DNA of 64,000 nt from Curtobacterium sp. MCJR17_020 (GTDB lineage: Bacteria > Actinomycetota > Actinomycetes > Actinomycetales > Microbacteriaceae): the NCBI RefSeq assembly GCF_003234365.2, contig NZ_CP126260.1, forward strand, positions 2,542,001 through 2,606,000, written 5' to 3'. Position numbers and translations under genes: made by a program. Shown here one piece after another: positions 17,670 to 26,430 of the stretch; within the stretch, counting starts at the first letter, position 1, and each line of letters opens with the position of its first letter. The notes under the pieces are model-generated. The model saw nothing but the letters and a program-made list of their open reading frames with translations, was not told the DNA's origin and searched no databases.

Positions 17670-19021
17670 AACAGCCACGCGCACGCGACCGGTGACGACC
17701 ACGGGTTCGACCGCACCCGCACGACCTCGAGCGTCGGGTCGTCGCGACACGCCTCGGCGGCCGCGGGCAGCTGCTCCGCCCACACCGGCCCGTCGCTGCG
17801 CCGGGTGTCCGCCGGCGCGACGTGCAGGACGGCTGACGCGACGACGGCGGCGACCACGCACCAGGCGGCCAGCGCCCCGACGAGGCGACCCGTGCCTCCC
17901 GTCCGCTGCGCGACACCCGACCACCGGTCGGTGTCCACCAGCGCGGCGGCGGCGACCACCGCGGCGCTGACGAGCAGCAGGCCGGACGCGGCTGCGTACC
18001 GCTGCGGCGGGATCGCCGCCATGGCGGCCGTGGGGTTCGCCCACGGCTGCCCGGCACCGTCGTTCGCCAGCAGCGCGGCCCACCACACGGCACCGGACGC
18101 GACCGTCAGCGCGACGACCAGCCACCGGGAGCGGGCCGGCCCGACGACGACAGCGGCGACCAGGACCAGCACCAGTGCGCTGACGGGCACCAGGACCGGC
18201 GCCCAGCCGTGCTCGACGACCGTGGTGACCACGACGCCGAGGTGCGGGTCCCACGCGCCGGCGACGGGCCGGAGCAGGAACCCGGCGAGCACGTCGCGGA
18301 ACGCGGGAGCGCCGGGCGTCAGGTCACGCGGGTGGGTGAGCGTCGTGACGACCTGCACGACGGCCCCGGCGAGCGCCACGACCGTGACGGGCAGCGGGAG
18401 CAGGCGAGCGCGGCGAGACCCACCGCGACCAGGACGACGCAGCGGCCACGCGAGCAGGAGCAGCGGCGTGAACAGGATCGTCTGCGGTTCGGTGAGGACC
18501 GCGAGTCCGGCGACGACGGCGAGCCCGACGGCTCCCCACCAGGTCCGGCTGCGGTGCGCGAACACCCACGGCACCAGCACGAGCAGGTACCAGTGCAGGT
18601 TGGCGGCGTTCCCGCTGATCTCGTACGGCGCGAGCGGCAGCACGACGGGCACCGCGGCGAGCACGAGGCGGAATGGCCACGGTCGGACCACGTCGCGGGA
18701 CAGGACGAAGACCAGCGCGCACACGACCCCGACCACCAGGCAGGACGACAGCGAGACGACCTGGGCGTACCGCTCGGTCGGCAGTGCGTACCCGAGGTCG
18801 ACCACCATCCGGGGCAGCAGGTGCACGTACCCGGCGTACGGGTGCAGCAGGGTGTCCACGGGACCGAGGGCGATGCGCTCCCGCAGGAAGACCCCGCCGT
18901 CCTCGGCCCAGACGGTGTTCCGGGGCACGGGGCCGAGCCGGTACCAGGCGAGCGCGGCGGCGGCGAAGCCGATGACGACCGCGACCAGCGGCAGGCCGGC
19001 GGCCCTCCGCAGGGGGTCCAT
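17663..19021 (-). CDS. Polytopic membrane protein, GT-C glycosyltransferase-like, unassigned
   Basis: 452 residues, mostly hydrophobic. An N-terminal helix (PLVAVVIGFAAAALAWYR) is followed by the loop VWAEDGGVFLRERIALGP, whose acidic E-D pair right after helix 1 is what GT-C enzymes use near the active site; then YAGYVHLLPRMVVDLGYALP and about eight to ten more helices. I do not recognise a named family. The acidic first loop and the flanking polymerase-like genes suggest a polyprenyl-phosphate-sugar-dependent glycosyltransferase; this is inference. Confidence 0.75.
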   Translation of the reverse strand: MDPLRRAAGLPLVAVVIGFAAAALAWYRLGPVPRNTVWAEDGGVFLRERIALGPVDTLLHPYAGYVHLLPRMVVDLGYALPTERYAQVVSLSSCLVVGVVCALVFVLSRDVVRPWPFRLVLAAVPVVLPLAPYEISGNAANLHWYLLVLVPWVFAHRSRTWWGAVGLAVVAGLAVLTEPQTILFTPLLLLAWPLRRPGRGGSRRARLLPLPVTVVALAGAVVQVVTTLTHPRDLTPGAPAFRDVLAGFLLRPVAGAWDPHLGVVVTTVVEHGWAPVLVPVSALVLVLVAAVVVGPARSRWLVVALTVASGAVWWAALLANDGAGQPWANPTAAMAAIPPQRYAAASGLLLVSAAVVAAAALVDTDRWSGVAQRTGGTGRLVGALAAWCVVAAVVASAVLHVAPADTRRSDGPVWAEQLPAAAEACRDDPTLEVVRVRSNPWSSPVACAWLFR

Positions 19022-19028
19022 TGCAGTG

Positions 19029-19034
19029 AAGCTA
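19029..19034 (-). promoter_or_regulatory. Probable -10 element (TAGCTT) of the GT-C-like gene, leaderless type
   Basis: TAGCTT on the minus strand, 7 nt before the ATG at 19021. Confidence 0.5.
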
Positions 19035-19125
19035 GGTCAGCATCGCGCATCGTCGATGACGCCACACCGCGGATCGTCGATACAGCCGTTCCGCGATGCG
19101 GGCGACTCGTCACAAGGTCGTACGC

Positions 19126-19131
19126 CAAGAT
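19126..19131 (+). promoter_or_regulatory. Possible -10 element (CAAGAT) of the second O-antigen ligase-like gene, leaderless type
   Basis: CAAGAT ends 6 nt before the GTG at 19138; weaker match than the others. Confidence 0.35.
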
Positions 19132-19137
19132 GGACGC

Positions 19138-20439
19138 GTGACGGACGGCCGGGTGAGCAGACACGTGCTCGGGCGCCGGTACCTCTCCGCCTGGATCGGC
19201 TTCTCGGCCGGTGGACGGTTCAGCCAGGCGCTCGCGACGGTCATCGTGCTGTTCGGGTTCGGGCAGCCGACCGTCCAGGCCCTCGTCGGCCGGTCGGGCA
19301 CGTGGGCCGTCCTCGTGACGCTGTTCGTGCTCGCCGGGCTGAGCCTGCTCGGGCAGCGGTACCGGATCGAGTGGCACGGCGTGCTGCCCCTGTCGCTGCT
19401 GGCGTTCGTCGGGTACTGCGCGTTGAGCGTGCTCTGGAGCGAGTACTCGTGGGTCGCCCTGCGCGGCCTGGTGCAGACGGTGTGCTTCATCGGGCTCGGG
19501 CTCTACCTGGCGCTCGGGCGGGACCTGGTGCAGGTGATCCGGGCGTCGGGTGACGCGTTCCGGATCCTGCTCGTCGTCGCCCTCGGCCTCGAGGTCCTGT
19601 CCGGACTGGTGCTCGACGTCCCGCTGCCGGCCTTCGGGATCCGCGGCGACATCGCCTACGGCGGCCCGATCCAGGGCATCGGCGGCACCCGCAACTTCAT
19701 GGGGTTCATCGCCGCGATGGCCCTGGTCACCTTCGTCGTCGAGTTCCTCACCCGCTCGGTCACCATGTGGCGGGCCATCGGCTCCACCGCCCTCGCCGTC
19801 ATCGCGCTGATGCTCGTGCAGTCCCCCATCACCGGCCTCGCGATGATCGCCCTCGCCGTCACCGCGCTGGCCCTCTGGTCGCTCCGGCACGCACGGCCCG
19901 CCACCAGACCGGTGGTCAACGGCGTCCTCGGCGGCGCGGTCCTGCTCACCCTCGTCGTGGCCGTGTTCGCGCGGCACCGGCTGCTCGCGGAGATCGGCGC
20001 GGCTGGGGGCACGGCGACGCGCATCGACCTGTGGTCGCAGATCCGCGTCCTGACCGAGCGCTACCCGATCCAGGGCTGGGGGTGGGTCGGGACCTGGCCG
20101 ACCGAGCCCGTCGTGCCGTACGTCACGCTCATCGACCCGTCCGGCGCGCGGTTCACGTCCGGCCTCAACGCGTTCGTCGACGCGTGGCTGCAGCTCGGGG
20201 TGGCCGGCACGATCATCCTCGGGATCGCCGCACTGCTGGCCTTCGCTCGGGCATGGGTCACGGCCACGACGTTCCCCGGCGTGGCCTACGTGTGGCCGGC
20301 CGCGGTGCTGGTGCTGCTCGCGGTGACGAGCACGGCGGAGAGCTACCTGCTGCACGGTGCGGGCCTGATGTTCTTCGTGACGGTGCTCGTGATCGCGGCG
20401 CGGCGGCGCTCGTGGCGCCGGCACCTGCCGCGGGCGTAG
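19138..20439 (+). CDS. O-antigen ligase/polymerase-like membrane protein, second copy
   Basis: 433 residues; GTG at 19138 chosen. About ten membrane helices with the same plan as the protein at 16242: GGTRNFMGFIAAMALVTFVVEF in an inner helix, then RIDLWSQIRVLTERYPIQGWGWVGTWP and a long outer loop leading to LNAFVDAWLQLGVAGTIILG. Overall identity to the first copy looks low, so an old paralogue with a different substrate is more likely than a recent duplication. Flanked by a divergent GT-C-like gene and a convergent polyprenol-phosphomannose synthase. Confidence 0.85.
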   Translation: MTDGRVSRHVLGRRYLSAWIGFSAGGRFSQALATVIVLFGFGQPTVQALVGRSGTWAVLVTLFVLAGLSLLGQRYRIEWHGVLPLSLLAFVGYCALSVLWSEYSWVALRGLVQTVCFIGLGLYLALGRDLVQVIRASGDAFRILLVVALGLEVLSGLVLDVPLPAFGIRGDIAYGGPIQGIGGTRNFMGFIAAMALVTFVVEFLTRSVTMWRAIGSTALAVIALMLVQSPITGLAMIALAVTALALWSLRHARPATRPVVNGVLGGAVLLTLVVAVFARHRLLAEIGAAGGTATRIDLWSQIRVLTERYPIQGWGWVGTWPTEPVVPYVTLIDPSGARFTSGLNAFVDAWLQLGVAGTIILGIAALLAFARAWVTATTFPGVAYVWPAAVLVLLAVTSTAESYLLHGAGLMFFVTVLVIAARRRSWRRHLPRA

Positions 20440-20445
20440 GTGCCA

Positions 20446-20537
20446 CCGAGGTTCCACAACACGCCGCCCGTGTGCCGCCGAGGTTCCACGGAGCAGCGTC
20501 AGGAGCCCCGAGGTTCCGAGATCTCGGAACCTCGGGG
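20446..20537. repeat. Triple CCGAGGTTCC repeats ending in a perfect 32-bp palindrome
   Basis: CCGAGGTTCC appears in direct orientation at 20446, 20478 and 20508 and inverted at 20526. The last pair makes the perfect palindrome CCCCGAGGTTCCGAGA / TCTCGGAACCTCGGGG (20506-20537). It lies between convergent genes and could serve as a bidirectional terminator; the spaced direct copies are unexplained. Confidence 0.8.
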
Positions 20538-20612
20538 CCGCACACGGGGGCACGAGAGCGAGCGCGCGGGCGCGGTGCGGGCGCACACGGCGGCGCGAGC
20601 GCGGCGCGAGCG

Positions 20613-21359
20613 CTACGGGCGCGTCGGACGACCCAGGCGGCGCTGCAGGCCCCACTGCGTGACGCGGAGCATCGCCTCGACGACGATGGAGCGGCTCATC
20701 TTCGAGACCCCGTGCACGCGGTCGCGGAACCGGATCGGCACCTCGACGATGCGGCCGCCCAGGGCGTCCACGCGCAGCGTCATGTCGACCTGGAAGCAGT
20801 ACCCCTTCGAGTCGATCGAGCCGAGGTCCATCCGCGCGATGGCGTCGGAACGGTAGACGCGGTACCCGGCGGTGATGTCCCGCACGTGGATCCCGAGCAC
20901 CAACCGCGCGTACGTGTTCGCGCCCCGGCTCAGCGCCTGACGACGGAGCGGCCAGTCGACGACCGACCCACCGGGCACCCAGCGCGACCCGATGGCGAGC
21001 AGCACGTCGTCCGACGAGGTGACCGCGTCGATGAGCGCCGGCAGCCGGTCGGCCGGGTGCGAGCCGTCGGCGTCCATCTCGACCAGCAGCGGGTACCCGC
21101 GCTCCAGGCCCCACCGGAACCCGGCGACGTAGGCCGTGCCGAGCCCGAGCTTGCCCGACCGCTGCAGCAGGTGCACCCGGTCGTCGTCGGCCGCGATGGA
21201 CCGCACGATGTCGCCGGTGCCGTCCGGGCTGCCGTCGTCGACGACGAGCAGGTGGGAACCGGGCGACGCCGTCAGGATCGCGTCGGCGATGGCTCGGATG
21301 TTCTCGGCCTCGTCGTACGTCGGGACGACGACGAGGGCCGTCGTCTCGGCTGGATTCAC
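20613..21359 (-). CDS. Polyprenol monophosphomannose synthase (DPM1-like GT2)
   Basis: 248 residues. Transfers mannose from GDP-mannose to polyprenyl phosphate on the inner membrane face, making the lipid donor for GT-C enzymes and protein mannosylation. Seen: ALVVVPTYDEAENIRAIADAI, LVVDDGSPDGTGDIV, the DxD motif EMDADGSHPADRLP, GSRWVPGGSVVDWPLRRQALSRGANTYARLVLG, DITAGYRVYRSDAI, and SKGYCFQVDMTLR with FRDRVHGVSKMS. No C-terminal membrane helices, as in actinobacterial Ppm1 catalytic units without the fused acyltransferase. Start: GTG overlapping the stop of the upstream gene (GTGA). Confidence 0.93.
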   Translation of the reverse strand: MNPAETTALVVVPTYDEAENIRAIADAILTASPGSHLLVVDDGSPDGTGDIVRSIAADDDRVHLLQRSGKLGLGTAYVAGFRWGLERGYPLLVEMDADGSHPADRLPALIDAVTSSDDVLLAIGSRWVPGGSVVDWPLRRQALSRGANTYARLVLGIHVRDITAGYRVYRSDAIARMDLGSIDSKGYCFQVDMTLRVDALGGRIVEVPIRFRDRVHGVSKMSRSIVVEAMLRVTQWGLQRRLGRPTRP

Positions 21360-23845
21360 CGGTTGCCGAGGCGTCGCTTGATCTTCCCCGCGACGCTGCG
21401 CGGGCCCTCGGTGCGGAAGTAGTGCACCGCGCGCCCGACGTCGTAGCGGACGCCCGAGAGCTTCTTGCGGTCCGGCACGCGCACGCGCATCGTGTGGGGC
21501 GCGAGCTTCGTGCTGGTGTCGCGCACCGACTTGTCCGCCGCGCGGATCGGGTTCCGGCAGAACTCGACGAGCGGCGCCAGGACGTTCTCCCACGTGAACT
21601 GCTCGCGCACGCGGTCGACGTTGGCGATGAACTGGGCCCGGGCCTTCTTGTCGAAGAGCGCCGTCTCGAGCGCGGTGGCCAGGCCGTCGACGTCCTGCTC
21701 GTGCACCGCGACGCCGAGCTGCTGCTCGGCGACCAGGTCACCGAAGGAGTCGCCGGCCGTCGTGACGATCGGCAGGCGCGCCCACAGGTAGTCGAGGATG
21801 CGGGTGCGGAACGAGAACGTGGTCTCGAGGTGCTCGTAGTGCGTCGAGACGCCGGCGTCGGCCTCGAGCAGGTAGGCACCGCGTTCCTCGTACGGGATCC
21901 ACGAGTCGTTGAAGAACACGTGCCTGCCGGTCAGACCGAGGGCGTCGGCCTCGGCACGGACCTTCGCGACGATGTCCATCTCGGGCACGTCGGGGTTCGG
22001 GTGCTGCACGCCCATGAAGAAGAGCTTCACCGACGGCCGGCGGGCGGCGAGCTGGGCGATCGAGCGGACCAGGGTGATCGGGTCGAACCAGTCGTAGATG
22101 CCACCGCCCCAGACGACGAGCTTGTCGTTCTTGCCGATGCCCGGCACGACGCCCTTGACGCGCGGCTGGTCGTGCACCGGCGGGGTCGAGGACAGCCCGA
22201 ACGGCACGACGCCGATGAGCGAGCGGAGGTCGGCGTCCCGCGAGTACGTGCGGGCGTTGACCCGGCCGGAACCGGCGAGCTGGCCGAGCCAGAACATGCG
22301 CTGGCGCTCCGAGGCGCAGATGAAGTAGTCGCCGAGCTCGAGCTGGTGGTTGAGCGTGTCCGAGGCGTCGAGGATCTGCCGGTTCCACTGGTCGACGTCG
22401 TCGCTGCGGCCCTGCTCGAGCTGCTCGAGGTGCAGCGGGTCGTACACGTCGACGACCAGGATCTTGCTCGTCGACTCGAGCACCGGGAACAGCCGGAGCG
22501 CGTGGCCCTGCACGATGATGACGTCGGCCCAGCCCTCGTGCTCGACCATCTGGCGCGGGTGGCGGTGCGGCACGGTGACGACCTCGTACGACGGGTCGAT
22601 CTGCGACGAGCGGGTCAGGCTGACCACGCGAACGTCGTGCTCGGACGCGAGCTGCTTGGCCATCTGGGTGGCGCGGATCGCGGGACCGGCCATCTTCGCG
22701 CCGATCGAGTCGCCCGTGATGATGAGGATGCGGCGGCGGGTGCCGACCTCGAGCACGCCGAGGGAGTGCACGATCTTGTCGTAGCCGGCCAGGTAGTTCT
22801 CGATCGGGTACGCGGGCTCGTCGCGGTTGCCGAACAGGCGCAGGAGCTCGCGGTCGCTGCGGACGCGCGTGGCCTGGATCGCGCGGCGCGACTCGGTCAT
22901 CGACGGCAGCTGCTCGACGAACTGGTCGACGCCGTAGATGCCGGCCATGCTCGTCTTCGGCACCGGGATGGTGGGGACGCTGTCGTCGCCGGGGTTCCGC
23001 AGGTCGAGCTCCGTGGAGTCGAGCTCCCCGCGGCCCACGGCACGGCGGACGGCGAGCGCCAGCGAGCCGGGCAGTGCGGCGGCGAGCTGCTCGTCGCCGA
23101 GGTTCTTGTACAGCGTGAAGAGGGCGTTCCGCTCGAGCAGGTAGGTCTCGCGGAAGTCGCCGAACTTGTTCATCGACGCGTGGTGCTTGTGGAACGCGAC
23201 CGACTTCGGCTGGTACCGGAAGCGCCAGCCGAGCAGGTTGAGTCGCCAGCCGAGGTCGACGTCCTCGTAGAACATGAAGTAGCGGTCGTCGAAGCCGTCG
23301 AGCTGCTCGAAGAGCTCGGCGCGGATGAACATCGCGGCGCCGGTGCCGAACAGGACGTCGGTCTCGCTCTCCCAGCGGCCGGTGTCCGGCGACCCGGCGA
23401 AGGGCTTGTAGCCCATGCCGTACCAGGTCATCGCAGCCTCGGTGAAGTCGATGTTGACGCCCTCCCAGTCGAGGACCTTCGACGCCACGGCCCCGATGTC
23501 GGCGCCGGACGCGAACGTGGCCATCGCCTCGCGCACCCACCCGGTGTCGGGACGGGCGTCGTTGTTGAGGAACGCGACGACCTCGCCGGAGGACTTCTCG
23601 ACGCCGAGGTTGCACCCGCCGGTGAAACCGAGGTTGGCGCCCGCGTCGACCAGGGTGAAGTCGAGGTCGGAGGCCTGCAGCCGGCCGAGGTGCTCCGGAC
23701 CGGAGCCGTTCTCGACGACGATCACCTCGAGCTTGTCCTGCGGCCAGTCCTGCTTGCGGAGTTCCGCGATGCTCGTCAGGGTGTCGTCCGTGCCCTTGTA
23801 GTTCACGAGGATGACGGACACGACTCCCGGCTTGCGCTCTGTCAC
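21356..23845 (-). CDS. Two-domain glycosyltransferase (GT2 N-terminal, GT4-like C-terminal)
   Basis: 829 residues; GTG preceded by a strong site, GGAGGAACTCGC. Domain 1 (about 1-300) is GT2: VSVILVNYKGTDDTLTSI, VVENGSG, NLGFTGGCNLGVE, NNDARPDTGW (DxD region) and FDDRYFMFYEDVDLGWRL. A linker of ~150 residues follows. Domain 2 (about 455-800) is GT-B/GT4: ILIITGDSIGAKMAGPAIRATQMA, VVWGGGIYDWFDPITLV and STHYEHLETTFSFRTRILDYLWARLPIVTT. Carrying two glycosyltransferase activities in one chain suggests a sequential two-sugar addition. Its stop overlaps the polyprenol-phosphomannose synthase start, an operon of two genes. Confidence 0.92.
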   Translation of the reverse strand: MTERKPGVVSVILVNYKGTDDTLTSIAELRKQDWPQDKLEVIVVENGSGPEHLGRLQASDLDFTLVDAGANLGFTGGCNLGVEKSSGEVVAFLNNDARPDTGWVREAMATFASGADIGAVASKVLDWEGVNIDFTEAAMTWYGMGYKPFAGSPDTGRWESETDVLFGTGAAMFIRAELFEQLDGFDDRYFMFYEDVDLGWRLNLLGWRFRYQPKSVAFHKHHASMNKFGDFRETYLLERNALFTLYKNLGDEQLAAALPGSLALAVRRAVGRGELDSTELDLRNPGDDSVPTIPVPKTSMAGIYGVDQFVEQLPSMTESRRAIQATRVRSDRELLRLFGNRDEPAYPIENYLAGYDKIVHSLGVLEVGTRRRILIITGDSIGAKMAGPAIRATQMAKQLASEHDVRVVSLTRSSQIDPSYEVVTVPHRHPRQMVEHEGWADVIIVQGHALRLFPVLESTSKILVVDVYDPLHLEQLEQGRSDDVDQWNRQILDASDTLNHQLELGDYFICASERQRMFWLGQLAGSGRVNARTYSRDADLRSLIGVVPFGLSSTPPVHDQPRVKGVVPGIGKNDKLVVWGGGIYDWFDPITLVRSIAQLAARRPSVKLFFMGVQHPNPDVPEMDIVAKVRAEADALGLTGRHVFFNDSWIPYEERGAYLLEADAGVSTHYEHLETTFSFRTRILDYLWARLPIVTTAGDSFGDLVAEQQLGVAVHEQDVDGLATALETALFDKKARAQFIANVDRVREQFTWENVLAPLVEFCRNPIRAADKSVRDTSTKLAPHTMRVRVPDRKKLSGVRYDVGRAVHYFRTEGPRSVAGKIKRRLGNR

Positions 23846-23969
23846 GCGAGTTCCTCCAGCAGCTGCCGCGCACGGCGCGGATCGGTGGCTCGGCCCACGG
23901 GGTGCCGCGAGCCGATGACACCCTACAAGGCGCGCCCCGCCACTCCCCTGTGGCCGTCGCCGATTCGTG

Positions 23970-23975
23970 CAGAAT
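23970..23975 (+). promoter_or_regulatory. Probable -10 element (CAGAAT) of the GT4-like gene, leaderless type
   Basis: CAGAAT ends 7 nt before the GTG at 23983. If right, the in-frame ATG at 23974 overlaps the promoter and is not the start. Confidence 0.5.
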
Positions 23976-23982
23976 GGGCCGC

Positions 23983-25299
23983 GTGACTGCCGCAGTGATC
24001 CCGAACACTCCCCTGTCCTCGCCCCTCGCACCGGAGTACGCGGCCATCGCGGCCGGTGCGCACGCCGAGGGGCCGCGCGGCACCGTCCGGTTCGCCGTCT
24101 CGACCGCCGACCCGACCGAGGGCAAGGGCGACCTGTTCGTCGCACTCGGGCTCGCACGGGCGCTCCGTGCCGAGGGTTGGGGCGTCGCGATGTGGCCGCT
24201 CGAGCGCTGGGGCGAAGCGGTCCCCGCCGACACCGCCGTCGTGGTCAGCATGATCGAGTCGTTCGTCCCCGGGTACGTCCCCGCCGGCACCGCCCTGGTC
24301 GCGTGGGTGCGGAACTGGACCGCGAAGTGGGCGGCTCTGCCCTACCTCGGTGAGTTCGACGCGGTGTGGACGTCGTCCGGCATCGCCCGCGATGCCGTCG
24401 CCGCGCAGTACGACGGTCCGGTCGAGGTCGTCCCGATCGGTGTCGACCTGGACCTGTTCACCGACGAGCGCCCGCAGGAGGCCGGCACGACCGCGCCCGC
24501 CACGGCGTCCGAACGCACGGACCGTGCCGTCACGACCGTCAACTTCTGGGGCGTGCGCCGCCGTGTGCAGGACGTGCTCGCCGAGGTCGCCCCGGCTGAG
24601 CCGATCGTGTGGTTCGCCGCGAACGTCGACCACGTCGAGGCCACGGCCGGCGTCGAGCTCCGCCCCGCGGTGTCCTACTTCGCGCTGCCCGAGGTGTACC
24701 GCGCCGCCGGCTTCGTCGTCGACGACGTGATCGCCCCGGCCGCCGAGTACGGCACCCTGAACTCGCGCCTGTACGAGGCACTCGCGTCCGGGGCGCTGCC
24801 GGTGACGGACTGCGCGCTCGGCCTCGACGAGCTCGGCCTGTCCGACGTGCCGGTCTTCGACGACGCCGCGTCGCTCGAGCGGGTGCTCGCGATGCCCCGC
24901 GCCGAGCGCACGGCCCTGACGGCCCGACTCCGTGCCGTGGTCGTCGAGCGGCACTCGTTCCGTGCGCGCGCCGAGCAGGTCGGTCCGGTCCTGGACGCTG
25001 CCGTGGCGATCGCCTCGGGTCGGTCCGGCGAGCGGAACGCGTTCCTGCGCTGGGCGACCGCACAGCGCGAGGTCCTGCGCCAGGCCGAGCACGACCGCGA
25101 CGTCCACCTGTCCGGGGTGCAGGACATCAACCGGCGGCTCGTCGCGTCGGAGCAGCAGGTCGGCGCGTACGACACCGCCCGCCGCCAGGCCGAGGCGGAG
25201 CGCGACCAGATCGCGGCGCGGTTCGCGGGCCTCACCCGCTCCCCCGAGTACCGGCTGCTGCACGGCGTGGGACTGATGGCCCGGCGCGTGCGCCGCTGA
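23983..25299 (+). CDS. Glycosyltransferase, GT-B (GT4-like)
   Basis: 438 residues. A Rossmann-type N-domain begins TVRFAVSTADPTEGKGDLFVALGLARALRAEGWGVAM; the second domain contains VVPIGVDLDLFTDERPQE and EYGTLNSRLYEALASGALPVTDCALGLDELG, corresponding to the donor-binding E-x7-E region of GT4 enzymes. The last ~60 residues (QREVLRQAEHDRDVHLSG... RRQAEAERDQIAARF) are helical and probably coiled-coil, ending in a short basic tail. Substrate unknown. Divergent from the GT2-GT4 fusion gene. Followed by a perfect palindromic hairpin. Confidence 0.85.
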   Translation: MTAAVIPNTPLSSPLAPEYAAIAAGAHAEGPRGTVRFAVSTADPTEGKGDLFVALGLARALRAEGWGVAMWPLERWGEAVPADTAVVVSMIESFVPGYVPAGTALVAWVRNWTAKWAALPYLGEFDAVWTSSGIARDAVAAQYDGPVEVVPIGVDLDLFTDERPQEAGTTAPATASERTDRAVTTVNFWGVRRRVQDVLAEVAPAEPIVWFAANVDHVEATAGVELRPAVSYFALPEVYRAAGFVVDDVIAPAAEYGTLNSRLYEALASGALPVTDCALGLDELGLSDVPVFDDAASLERVLAMPRAERTALTARLRAVVVERHSFRARAEQVGPVLDAAVAIASGRSGERNAFLRWATAQREVLRQAEHDRDVHLSGVQDINRRLVASEQQVGAYDTARRQAEAERDQIAARFAGLTRSPEYRLLHGVGLMARRVRR

Positions 25300-25331
25300 C
25301 GTTCCGACAGCACTGACGTCGCGACCACGGA

Positions 25332-25377
25332 ACGGACGGGAGGCCCGGTGCCAGCTGGCACCGGGCCTCCCGTCCGT
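25332..25377. terminator. Perfect 46-bp palindrome of the GGGAGGCCCG terminator family
   Basis: ACGGACGGGAGGCCCGG plus TGCCAG is followed directly by its complement, with no spacer, between the stops of two convergent genes. The same core recurs at 44135, 53552 and 59223. Confidence 0.85.
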
Positions 25378-25389
25378 CTCGGCGACCGT

Positions 25390-26430
25390 CTACTGCACGG
25401 TCACCGTCTTCGTCCCGAAGCTCTTGTACGTCCCGCTCGGCAGGTCCTGGTAGTAGACCCGCACGGTGTGCGTGCCGGGCTTCAGCCCGGTGAGCACCCG
25501 CGACAGCCCGACGTCCGAACCCCAGTTCGGGTAGTTCTTCTGCACGTCGGTGCGGGTCGCGTTCACCGTGCCCGGCGAGACCGCGACGCCGTCCAGGTGC
25601 ATCTTGTACTTGACCGGGTCCCACACGTCGGGGTCGATCGCCCAGCCCGTGACGGTGATGGTCCCCTTGCCGCCGGTGACGGAGTCGAACGACCCCTTCA
25701 CGGCACCGGTGTTGCCGGTCTTGCCCGTGGAGGGCGGATCGATGACCGTGAAGGACTTCGTGCCGAAGCTCTTGTACGTGCCGCTCGGCAGGTCCTGGAA
25801 GTACACGCGCACGGTGTGCGTGCCGGCGGTCAGGCCGGTGAGCTGCACGGACAGGCCGACGTCCGAGCCCCAGCCCGGGTGGACCGCTTCGACGTCGGTG
25901 CGCTTGGCGTTCACCACGCCCGGGTCGATCGCGACGCCGTCCAGGTGCATCTTGTACTTGACCGGGTCCCACACGTCGGGGTCGATCGCCCAGCCCTTGA
26001 CCGTCGCGCTGTAGACGCCGCCGGTGACCGACTCGTACGAGCCCGTCACCGCGCCGGTCTTGCCGGTCTTGCCGGTGGTGCCGGACGACGGGGCCGTGGC
26101 CGACGTCACCTTCACGGTCTTCGTACCGAAGCTCTTGTAGGTGCCGCTCGGCAGGTCCTGGAAGTAGACCCGCACGGTGTGGTTGCCGGCGCTCAGCCCG
26201 GTCAGGCGGAGTGCCAGGCCGACGTCGGAACCCCAGGACGGGTGCTTCGCCTCGACGTCGGTGCGGGTGGCGTTCGCGGTGCCGCTGTTCGTGCTGACGC
26301 CGTCGACGTGGACCTTGTACTTCACCGGGTCCCAGACGTCCGGGTCGATCGCCCACGCGCGCACCGTGGCCGTGCCGGCGCCGCCGCTGACGGACTCGTA
26401 CGAGCCGCGGAGCGCTCCGGTCTTGCCGGT
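25390..26430 (-). repeat. Three near-identical ~350-bp coding repeats
   Basis: The block around AAGCTCTTGTA..TGCCGCTCGGCAGGTCCTGG recurs near 25416, 25764 and 26128, a period of roughly 350-365 bp, together with GTCCCA(C/G)ACGTCGGGGTCGATCGC at a fixed distance. High DNA identity suggests recent duplication or gene conversion, so unit number may vary between strains. Confidence 0.8.

Noticed and set aside
18319..21879. Very long minus-strand open frame (about 1186 codons)
   Set aside because: It crosses several clear genes on both strands, and its composition (Arg/His/Pro/Glu-rich) is that of a shadow frame in high-GC DNA. Same for similar long frames at 48430-51747, 59293-62868 and 1551-3440 outside the genes called.
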